Positions 8,768 to 15,542 of a stretch of 38,791 nt of DNA are shown here, one piece after another. A model generated the notes under the pieces. That model worked only from the letters and a program-made list of their open reading frames with translations, did no database searches and was not told the origin of the DNA. Origin of the DNA: Gammaproteobacteria bacterium (GTDB lineage: Bacteria > Pseudomonadota > Gammaproteobacteria > QZLD01); the NCBI GenBank assembly GCA_004796385.1, contig QZLD01000037.1, positions 1 through 38,791 of the forward strand, read 5' to 3'. The position numbers were made by a program, and so were the translations under genes. The first letter of the stretch is position 1. Every line of letters begins with the position of its first letter.

Positions 8768-10249
8768 CTACCTTGCTCCCTTTTGCCAGATTATAACTTC
8801 TGCTGTCTGTAATAAAATCATAAAATCAAGAAATATACTGTAGTTTTTTGCATAGTAGAGGTCATACTGCAGTTTTTCCATTGCGTCTTCTTCTGATGCA
8901 CCATATGGATAACAAACCTGCGCCCACCCGGTTATTCCCGGCTTGACCCTATGCCTCTCTGCATAATAAGGTATTCTTTCTTCAAACTGCGCTACAAATT
9001 CCGGACGCTCAGGCCTTGGCCCGACAAAACTCATATCGCCTCTAAGAACGTTAATAAGCTGAGGTAATTCATCAAGCCTGGTCAAGCGAATAAACGCTCC
9101 GACTCTGGTCACGCGACTATCGTTTTTGCTTGCCCACTGAGCTCCGTTTTTTTCTGCATTAACTACCATGCTTCGGAATTTCATGACTCTGAATTTTTTC
9201 CCGGCTTCACCTATTCTTGTTTGCGTATAGAAAATCGGTAATCCGCTTTCTATTAATACTGCAATCGCTGTAATTAACATAAATGGTAAAGCAAACAATA
9301 AAATTATTGCGCTTACTGTTATATCAAATAATCTTTTTGCTATTTTATACGTTATATTTTTCTTAAAACCATCGGAAAAAATCAACCAGCTTGGGTCCAT
9401 TATATCCAGTTTAAGCTTAAAGGTTTCTCTTTCATAAAAATCAAGAAGATCTATTACATGGATTCCCTGCATCTTACAATCGAGAAGATCATCCATTGAT
9501 ATGCGACGACGTCTATCATCAAAAGCAACAACAATCTCATCTATACATTTTCTACTAACATAATCAGTAAGTTTCTCGCCATTAAGCCTTACTATTCTAT
9601 CTTCATCTATCTGGTCGTTATCTCCATCTATATGAATAAATCCGATAATTCTATACCCAACCTGATCTATCCAGCGCCTAAGACAGGTTATCCCTGCAGC
9701 TCTTTTACCGGAACCAAGCACAAGAACTCGCCTTTTAAAAAATTCTGTTCCAAAAAACCTTAAAAAGACCAGCCTTGCGAATAGAACTCCGGTTGAAGAA
9801 AATACCATGGAAACAAGTATTACATCTTCTCTTATGGCAATCTGGGGGAAAATGCTATATATAATATAGAGTAATAAAAACGCCAGTATATGACTAACCA
9901 TAACCCTTAAAGCTATGCCGGCAGAACCTTCACGCAATCTACGCTGATAAAGCCCCATAGCGACCATTATCACAAACATAACCAGTGTGAAAAAAAGTAC
10001 TTTCTTTTCAATAAATTCGCCAGTCAGCATCCAACCGGCCACTCCGAATTCAGAAAAAATTGCAAATGCAGTACAAAGGGCAACACCAACAACTATTACC
10101 TCGGTTAAACAGAGAAAAAGCATCCAAACCGGTAGATAGCTCCTGTAAAACCTTATATATCTGGTTTTAAAGATTGTGGAGGTAAAACCTGACCGCAATG
10201 AGCCTTCGCTCTTCAGCCCTTCCTTCGCCTGAACCTGCTCAAAAGCCAT
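8768..10249 (-). CDS. Exopolysaccharide polyprenyl glycosylphosphotransferase (PEP-CTERM-associated type)
   Basis: 493 residues. The N-terminal half has about four hydrophobic segments and a CoA-binding-like/Rossmann region (VLVLGSGKRA, about 175-185). Residues about 303-493 are a bacterial sugar transferase domain: KRLFDITVSA, a membrane segment, KFRSM, RLTRLDELPQL, GDMSFVGPRPERPEF and KPGITGWAQV. Such enzymes move the first sugar-phosphate onto undecaprenyl phosphate at the inner membrane and so start exopolysaccharide synthesis. Being first in a four-gene run with prsK, prsR and prsT fits the EPS glycosylphosphotransferase subfamily linked to PEP-CTERM systems. The ribosome site is weak (AGAGAG). 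Confidence 0.85.
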   Translation of the reverse strand: MAFEQVQAKEGLKSEGSLRSGFTSTIFKTRYIRFYRSYLPVWMLFLCLTEVIVVGVALCTAFAIFSEFGVAGWMLTGEFIEKKVLFFTLVMFVIMVAMGLYQRRLREGSAGIALRVMVSHILAFLLLYIIYSIFPQIAIREDVILVSMVFSSTGVLFARLVFLRFFGTEFFKRRVLVLGSGKRAAGITCLRRWIDQVGYRIIGFIHIDGDNDQIDEDRIVRLNGEKLTDYVSRKCIDEIVVAFDDRRRRISMDDLLDCKMQGIHVIDLLDFYERETFKLKLDIMDPSWLIFSDGFKKNITYKIAKRLFDITVSAIILLFALPFMLITAIAVLIESGLPIFYTQTRIGEAGKKFRVMKFRSMVVNAEKNGAQWASKNDSRVTRVGAFIRLTRLDELPQLINVLRGDMSFVGPRPERPEFVAQFEERIPYYAERHRVKPGITGWAQVCYPYGASEEDAMEKLQYDLYYAKNYSIFLDFMILLQTAEVIIWQKGAR

Positions 10250-10284
10250 TTAGTCTCTCTTTGGTATTTATGTCGCGTCATAAA

Positions 10285-10293
10285 AATATAGCA
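10285..10293 (-). promoter_or_regulatory. Possible extended -10 promoter of the EPS/prs operon
   Basis: The minus strand reads TGCTATATT about 40 bases before the glycosylphosphotransferase ATG, an extended -10 pattern without a convincing -35 box. The gene-free stretch 10250-10550 is otherwise AT-rich. No sigma-54 GG-N10-GC match was found on the minus strand there, and a short partial copy (GCTGCACAA) of the dyad at 2374-2390 occurs near 10340-10350. Confidence 0.28.
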
Positions 10294-10550
10294 GAAAATT
10301 AATAACGTTTTATTAACTTTTTATTATGAATTTCTTTTTGCTGCACAATTTCACAAAAAATAACCCGTTTCTTTCAAACATCCTATATAAACCAAGGAAA
10401 ATAATTAATTCTAAAACAAGCTAAAAAACAAACTGGTCAATACTGTTTTAACAAAGACAACTTACCATTTCTATGAAATTCATTGGCAAAATATATCATT
10501 AAGAGCCATTACTGGTCGAGAGAAAATTATTTGCCGTCCGTAATGACATG

Positions 10551-11765
10551 TCACTTACCATACCTTAATAAAAATGAATGTTTTTCGGGACAAATTTTCT
10601 TATTGGTTTTACTATACCATTTTTTTGCCAGATCAATATTTCGCCCCTCTCCTTTTGGTAAAGAAGCCCTTCCCAGATTTCCATAATAATAAAGATGTCC
10701 AAGCGAACAACCTGACTTTTCAGATCCGTTTGCATCTGCTTTTTCCATCCAGAATATCGCTTTATTGACATCAATATCTACTACCCCCCCCCTAGTAAAC
10801 ATCAAGCCATACTCATATTGGGCATCAGCATGATTTTTCTCTGCTGCAAGACTGTACATTTTTGCTGCCATATGAATATTTTGGTCAACACCATTTCCAG
10901 TTTCATACATTTTACCAACAACAAACTGCGCCTTTGCATATCCCTGTTCCGCAGATTTTCTGTACCAGACAAGCGCTTTCTCTGCAGATGTTTTTGTTCC
11001 TTTTCCAAAATAGTAGTTTTCAGCAACAATAAATTGTGCCTTTTTTCCTCCTTTTTCTGCTTCATTCAGATTATTTCTGAATAACTTTATATCTCTGAGT
11101 CTATTCTGTGCTTTTTTATTACCCTGCCTTGCTGCAAGCTGCATAAGTTGAAGAGCTTTATTGTTATCTTCTTCTAAACCTTTGCCATGCAAATAAACAA
11201 GTCCCAGTTCATATTGAGAAAAATCGTCTCCTTTTTTAACCAGCTCCTGCAACAAAGGAATGGCTTTGGAATAACTAATATCTACCCCATTTGTTCCCTT
11301 TAGATATATCTTTGCCAAGGCAAATTGTGCCTTACTGTACCCTTGATTTGCGGCCTTTTCAAAAAGTTCAATCGCCAATAGTGGCTGCTTTGTACCCCCT
11401 TTGCCTTTAAAATAAATAAGCCCTAAATGATACTGAGAAAGGTAATAACCGGATTCTGCCGATTCATCATAGAGGTATTTTGCTGTCTGCACATTACGTC
11501 CAACACCAAGTCCTTGCTCATAAAGGGTTCCCAAAAGGTATTTGGCCTGCGGATTTCCCTGCTTGGAAAGAATGGTTAAATATTCAATCGCTTTTGAATA
11601 TTCTTTTCTTTTTATGGCAAATTCCGCATCCTTAAGCAAATCTCTCTGTTCTGCTTTATCCATTGAATAAGCTATTTTTTTAGCATTAACGACATCAGTA
11701 CATAAAACAAAAAAACAAGTTAAAGACAGACAGAATAATAAGAGATTGTGAATTTTCTTTTTCAT
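10551..11765 (-). CDS. Secreted Sel1-repeat (SLR/TPR-like) protein
   Basis: 404 residues with a signal peptide (about 1-28, ending VNA) and then Sel1-like repeats of about 36 residues with the patterns A-x-Y-x-L-G-x-x-Y-x-x-G and A-x-x-x-Y-x-x-A-A-x-x-G. Such proteins are solenoid adaptors in the periplasm or at the membrane; no catalytic motif is seen, so the partner is unknown. GGAG lies 7 bases before the ATG. The gene ends about 300 bases upstream of the EPS/prs operon and begins 37 bases after a long inverted repeat. A run of nine G in the coding strand (10784-10792, codons about 325-328) is striking in AT-rich DNA and could shift the frame by slippage, removing the last repeats. Confidence 0.8.
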   Translation of the reverse strand: MKKKIHNLLLFCLSLTCFFVLCTDVVNAKKIAYSMDKAEQRDLLKDAEFAIKRKEYSKAIEYLTILSKQGNPQAKYLLGTLYEQGLGVGRNVQTAKYLYDESAESGYYLSQYHLGLIYFKGKGGTKQPLLAIELFEKAANQGYSKAQFALAKIYLKGTNGVDISYSKAIPLLQELVKKGDDFSQYELGLVYLHGKGLEEDNNKALQLMQLAARQGNKKAQNRLRDIKLFRNNLNEAEKGGKKAQFIVAENYYFGKGTKTSAEKALVWYRKSAEQGYAKAQFVVGKMYETGNGVDQNIHMAAKMYSLAAEKNHADAQYEYGLMFTRGGVVDIDVNKAIFWMEKADANGSEKSGCSLGHLYYYGNLGRASLPKGEGRNIDLAKKWYSKTNKKICPEKHSFLLRYGK

Positions 11766-11801
11766 AATCCAGCTCCAAATAACACTCTAATTAGTATAGT
11801 A

Positions 11802-11858
11802 GTCCGCCAATGCTATATTGACAAGCTGACCATACCGACCAATATAGCATTGTCGGAC
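11802..11858. repeat. Long inverted repeat, 19-bp arms
   Basis: The arms GTCCGCCAATGCTATATTG (11802-11820) and CAATATAGCATTGTCGGAC (11840-11858) pair at 18 of 19 positions around a 19-base loop. It lies between the end of the nudix gene and the start of the Sel1-repeat gene. No U-tract follows on the minus strand, so it is not a standard terminator. It could be a cruciform-type binding site, an mRNA hairpin or a small repetitive element; no second copy was noticed in the window. Confidence 0.75.
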
Positions 11859-11890
11859 GCTAGTGCAGCTAGAGTTTATTAAAACTGGAT

Positions 11891-12481
11891 TTACTTGAAT
11901 ATTTTGTCTTTATTCAATGCCAACCATTGTAAAGATATTATTGTCATAGCTGTTTCTATAGCGCTGTTACCTATCATGTCCATGGCTTTTTGAAAATCAA
12001 TAACATGCACTTTTATATCTTCATTTTCTTCATCAAGCCCAAAAACCCCCCCTATATTTTCGCTATCAATCTCCGCACAAAAAAGGTGGATTTTTTCCGA
12101 TGTTCCCCCTGGGCTGCAAAAATACTGGCATATGGGTATCATTTCACTAACTTTACAATTTGCTTCTTCTTCTGCTTCTCTTTTGGCAACATCTTCAGGC
12201 GACTCTCCATCTTTATCAATAACGCCTGCGATTGTTTCAATCTGCCAAGGCGAGTTCTTTGATGCCAGCGCTCCGATTCTGAACTGCTCTACAAGCACAA
12301 CACTGTCTTTAAGGGGGTCATACGGAAGAACAGAAACTGCATTACCTCGCTCAAAAAGCTCTCTGGTAAATGGCTGACTATCTCCTCCACGAAACAAATT
12401 ATGACTGACAGTATATTTATCAACTTTAAAGAATCCGTTAAAAACCCGCTGTTTGTTATGGATTTTATATTTATATTCCAT
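11891..12481 (-). CDS. nudF: Nudix hydrolase, ADP-ribose pyrophosphatase (NudF-like)
   Basis: 196 residues of the ADP-sugar pyrophosphatase type: an N-terminal beta region with LVEQFRIGA, then a Nudix box from GVIDKDGE to REAEEEAN, and the downstream SPGGTSEKIHLF typical of ADP-ribose hydrolases. It would split ADP-ribose into AMP and ribose 5-phosphate using metal held by the REAEEE glutamates. Two departures from the consensus box are visible: one extra residue between the first Gly and Glu, and Asn where the last Gly is usual. Only 2 bases separate it from pyrF, so it ends the pcm-lapA-lapB-pyrF run. A run of seven G (12046-12052) codes for Gly-Gly. Confidence 0.8.
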   Translation of the reverse strand: MEYKYKIHNKQRVFNGFFKVDKYTVSHNLFRGGDSQPFTRELFERGNAVSVLPYDPLKDSVVLVEQFRIGALASKNSPWQIETIAGVIDKDGESPEDVAKREAEEEANCKVSEMIPICQYFCSPGGTSEKIHLFCAEIDSENIGGVFGLDEENEDIKVHVIDFQKAMDMIGNSAIETAMTIISLQWLALNKDKIFK

Positions 12482-12483
12482 TA

Positions 12484-13188
12484 TTAATTCTTCTCTAACA
12501 TTTTATTAATATCCTTAAGAATTTGCATAGGATTTGATGATGAGGTTACCGATCTACCTATAACCAAATAATCTGCACCATTATTTACTGCTTCTATTGG
12601 TGTCATTACACGACACTGATCCTGCTTATCATTTTCCGGCAATCTTATCCCCGGTGTCACTGTTAGAAAATCACTGCCGCTCCTTTGCTTTATAGCAGCA
12701 GCTTCCATTGCAGAACAAACAACACCATCAAGACCGGACTCTTTTGCCAAAAAAGCAAGATTGGAGACATTTTCTGCTATTGAACCTTTCAAACCTATTT
12801 CGTGAATATTTTCTTCTGAGTGACTTGTAAGAATAGTGACCCCTATCAAAAGAGTTTCCGCACCACTGCTTTCAATAGCCTTCTTTGCCTGAGACATCAT
12901 TTTGCTACCCCCCAGGGTATGCACGTTGACCATCCATACCCCCATATCAGCTGCCACTCTGCATGCTGAAGCCACGGTATTCGGAATATCGTGATATTTA
13001 AGATCTAAAAAAATATCAAACCCCCGCTCTACCAGTTTTTTTACATATACAGAACCTTCAGCAGTAAACATCTCTTTACCAATTTTAAGGCGGCACAATT
13101 GCGGAGACAATTGCGAAACAAGCTTTTCTGCAATCTCTGCTGTGGGATAATCAAGTGCTACTATTACTTTTTTTTCAGTTTCTTTCAT
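12484..13188 (-). CDS. pyrF: Orotidine 5'-phosphate decarboxylase
   Basis: 234 residues, the usual length for the family. It converts OMP to UMP, the last step of de novo pyrimidine synthesis. Catalytic residues are visible in DLKYHDIPNT (D62, K64, D67) with ALD near the start, KIGKEMF at 35-41 and the phosphate-binding TPGIRL near the C-terminus. Like E. coli pyrF it follows lapB (20 bases apart) and is probably cotranscribed with it. Confidence 0.95.
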   Translation of the reverse strand: MKETEKKVIVALDYPTAEIAEKLVSQLSPQLCRLKIGKEMFTAEGSVYVKKLVERGFDIFLDLKYHDIPNTVASACRVAADMGVWMVNVHTLGGSKMMSQAKKAIESSGAETLLIGVTILTSHSEENIHEIGLKGSIAENVSNLAFLAKESGLDGVVCSAMEAAAIKQRSGSDFLTVTPGIRLPENDKQDQCRVMTPIEAVNNGADYLVIGRSVTSSSNPMQILKDINKMLEKN

Positions 13189-13208
13189 CTATTGCCGTCT
13201 CAAAATTC

Positions 13209-14360
13209 TTACTTTATAGGTTTAATGCTGTCCCAACTTTGACAACCAGGACAACGCCAGTACATATTCTTTGCCTCAAAACCACAACTATTACATTTAA
13301 ACAAAAGTTTTCTGTCAACAATGCTGTCAATAATGATTTTTATAATGCCTTTATGGTCTTGTTCCAGAGCATCAAAATATTCCAGTAACTTTTGCAGCCC
13401 TCTTGATGATGGATTCTTTTCAAGTTGTTGCAACAAAAACTCTGCAGCCGACCTTCTACCACTGTTTTTTTCAATATAATCGACAAGATACAGTGAGGGA
13501 ATAATCCCTCTGTATTCAGTAGAAATCTCTTTAAGAAACAGCTCCAGACGTTCCTGGCAGTTAATATTCTGAGCGCTTTTTTGCAAATAAATAATAACCA
13601 GAGGCAGATAATCCATATCCAGCTCAACAGTTTCAATAAATAAGTGATATGCTGCCTTGTGATTCTCGGCCTTATATTCTATGCGCCCCATCAACATTCT
13701 GGCTCGTGGTGATTTTTCCAAAAGAACTCTGTTTTTCTTTACTACCTTTCTTGCAGAAACAACACGACCTGACCTTAAGTGATTATCAATAATCTCACAT
13801 ACGAAGTTATTCAATAACGCAGGGGATTCTTCATCATTTAATGTTATTAGTTTTTGAGTAACCTCTACAGCCTCTTCCCAGTTTCTCTCATTTTGATAAA
13901 CAAGCTGAAGACGCTTAAGCGCCTGAACTTGAAAATATTTTGAATCGCTTAGCTCCTGAAGCAAAGACTCTGCTCTATCAAGAAGCCCTGCCTTAAAATA
14001 ATCAACAGCTAATTCATAAATTGCGCTTTCATGCTGTTCTCTGTCCAAATTAGGGCGTGCAATAATATTCTGATGAATTCTGATAGCCCTTTCGACTTCA
14101 CCTCTCTTCCGAAAAAGACTCCCCAAAGCAAGGTGTGTTTCAACAGTATCTTTATCCAGATTCACCATATCAATAAAAATATCAATAGCTTTATCCGGCT
14201 GATCCTGTAATAAATAATTTAAGCCTCGAAAATATCTCTTTTTGTCATTATCAATATCTACCGGAGTATCTCCGCACCTAACCGACCTGATAGCAAAATA
14301 CCATCCGGAAAGGGCCGAAAGTGGCAACAAAATTAATAATAACAGTGAGTATTCATTCAT
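13209..14360 (-). CDS. lapB: Lipopolysaccharide assembly protein B
   Basis: 383 residues (E. coli LapB 389). It has an N-terminal membrane anchor (about 5-22), TPR repeats through the middle, and a rubredoxin-like metal site at the C-terminus with Cys356, Cys359, Cys370 and Cys373. In E. coli LapB acts with FtsH in the turnover of LpxC and so balances LPS against phospholipid; ftsH is also in this window. Its first 8 bases overlap the end of lapA, as expected of a coupled pair. Confidence 0.93.
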   Translation of the reverse strand: MNEYSLLLLILLPLSALSGWYFAIRSVRCGDTPVDIDNDKKRYFRGLNYLLQDQPDKAIDIFIDMVNLDKDTVETHLALGSLFRKRGEVERAIRIHQNIIARPNLDREQHESAIYELAVDYFKAGLLDRAESLLQELSDSKYFQVQALKRLQLVYQNERNWEEAVEVTQKLITLNDEESPALLNNFVCEIIDNHLRSGRVVSARKVVKKNRVLLEKSPRARMLMGRIEYKAENHKAAYHLFIETVELDMDYLPLVIIYLQKSAQNINCQERLELFLKEISTEYRGIIPSLYLVDYIEKNSGRRSAAEFLLQQLEKNPSSRGLQKLLEYFDALEQDHKGIIKIIIDSIVDRKLLFKCNSCGFEAKNMYWRCPGCQSWDSIKPIK

Positions 14361-14646
14361 CTCTATATGGCATTGTCCTTAGATTCTTTAACTCTTCTTC
14401 TGCTCGTTTTTTATCTCTTACAAGCCTGATATTCTTCTTTTTCATTGAGTACAAAAGCCCCAAAGAACCAATAATACCTAAAAACACACCTATCAAAAGA
14501 ACTATAAATAAAACTAAAGGCAGACTTACATTTTCTATCTTGCCGAAATAATACTCCACTGTGACTGGATTATTATTAAGCATTGTAAAACTGGTACCCA
14601 AAACCAGCATCAGAACAAAAAGTATTATTGTAATTATTGATCTCAT
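14353..14646 (-). CDS. lapA: Lipopolysaccharide assembly protein A (LapA/YciS)
   Basis: 97 residues with two membrane segments (about 5-25 and 42-65) and a charged cytoplasmic tail containing KRAEEELKNL, the normal plan of LapA (DUF1049). The motif NNNPVTVEYYFG between the helices is typical. AAGGAA lies 4 bases before the ATG. The stop overlaps the lapB start, indicating translational coupling. Confidence 0.9.
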   Translation of the reverse strand: MRSIITIILFVLMLVLGTSFTMLNNNPVTVEYYFGKIENVSLPLVLFIVLLIGVFLGIIGSLGLLYSMKKKNIRLVRDKKRAEEELKNLRTMPYRDE

Positions 14647-14689
14647 ATTTTTCCTTGGATTGTAAAATTAATTTTGCACAATCTATTAA

Positions 14690-15325
14690 TCAGCACCTGT
14701 TTGCCAGTAACGGTACAAAATTTACGCTACCAAGATGCTCTTCATAGAACTGCTCACCTGATCTGGTATACAAAACAAGCTCTTGCTCGGCTTTCTGACT
14801 ACCCACAGGAACTATAAGCCTGCCATTTTCTGCCAATTGCAACAAAAGCTCCTGCGGCACCTCTTCCGGAGCAGCAGTTACCACTATCGCATTAAAAGGC
14901 CCTTTGCCTGACCACCCCCAGCTGCCATCATACAGTTTCGTATAGATATTTGACAATCTCAACTTATTAAAAAGGGAGCGTGATCTTTTATGCAAAGGCT
15001 CTATTCGCTCAACTGTATACACTGAATCAACCAGCTGGGACAACACCGCAGCCTGATAACCGGAACCAGTACCTATTTCAAGCACCTTTGAAGGCTTTTG
15101 CTCCTCAAGAATTATCTCCGTCATCATTGCTACAATGTATGGCTGTGAGATCGTTTGTCCAAATCCAATTGGCAGCGGACTATCTTCATAGGCCCTGCTA
15201 GCCAAAGCTTCCTCAACAAACAAATGACGAGGAATCTGGCGTATTACATCAAGAACAGCTTTATTGGAAACACCGCGATCCTTAAGCCTCTGCACCAACC
15301 TGTCTCTGGTACGCTGAGAGGTCAT
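14690..15325 (-). CDS. pcm: Protein-L-isoaspartate O-methyltransferase
   Basis: 211 residues from the chosen ATG (15325). It methylates L-isoaspartyl residues in aged proteins with S-adenosylmethionine, starting their repair. Seen are PRHLFVEEA, LPIGFGQTISQPYIVA, the SAM loop LEIGTGSGYQAAVL, and VTAAPEEVP with GRLIVPVG. A longer frame reaches an ATG at 15358 (222 residues), but that has no ribosome site. The ATG at 15325 has AGGG 7 bases upstream and aligns with the start of E. coli Pcm (208 residues). Although pcm usually sits next to surE or rpoS, here it leads into lapA (43 bases). Confidence 0.92.
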   Translation of the reverse strand: MTSQRTRDRLVQRLKDRGVSNKAVLDVIRQIPRHLFVEEALASRAYEDSPLPIGFGQTISQPYIVAMMTEIILEEQKPSKVLEIGTGSGYQAAVLSQLVDSVYTVERIEPLHKRSRSLFNKLRLSNIYTKLYDGSWGWSGKGPFNAIVVTAAPEEVPQELLLQLAENGRLIVPVGSQKAEQELVLYTRSGEQFYEEHLGSVNFVPLLANRC

Positions 15326-15422
15326 TCCTATTCCCTGAAGATTTCTCTTTTCTATCATCTAAAGTTTCTACTCGGCAGTAATTTTTATTAAAAATAACTT
15401 TACATATTCATAAAACCGCTAC

Positions 15423-15431
15423 ATTTTAGCA
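15423..15431 (-). promoter_or_regulatory. Possible extended -10 promoter for the pcm-lapA-lapB-pyrF-nudF run
   Basis: The minus strand reads TGCTAAAAT, an extended -10 element, about 98 bases before the chosen pcm start and downstream of the relA terminator. No good -35 box is present at 17 bases. The five genes that follow are closely spaced and may share this start. Confidence 0.3.
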
Positions 15432-15509
15432 GAAACTGTTGATATTGGTTGTTTTTTTTCAATAAGGTCAAAAATAGGTGTGGTCTGTTAAAGTAATATG
15501 CAACTCTCA

Positions 15510-15540
15510 CAAAAAAAACAAAAGCTTAGATAAGCTCTGT
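15510..15540 (-). terminator. Intrinsic terminator of relA
   Basis: Immediately after the relA stop the minus strand forms a 7-base stem (AGAGCTT with AAGCTTT, one G-U pair) with loop ATCT. A T-rich tract including eight T in a row follows (15518-15511). This is a standard rho-independent terminator and separates relA from the pcm run. Confidence 0.7.
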
Positions 15541-15542
15541 AT

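Noticed and set aside
10250-10550. Sigma-54 promoter for the EPS/prs operon
   Set aside because: A scan for GG-N10-GC on the minus strand found no match; only a weak extended -10 element was seen.
10802-11065. Second minus-strand frame inside the Sel1 gene
   Set aside because: It is a Lys-rich shadow of the Sel1 repeats in another frame, with no ribosome site.
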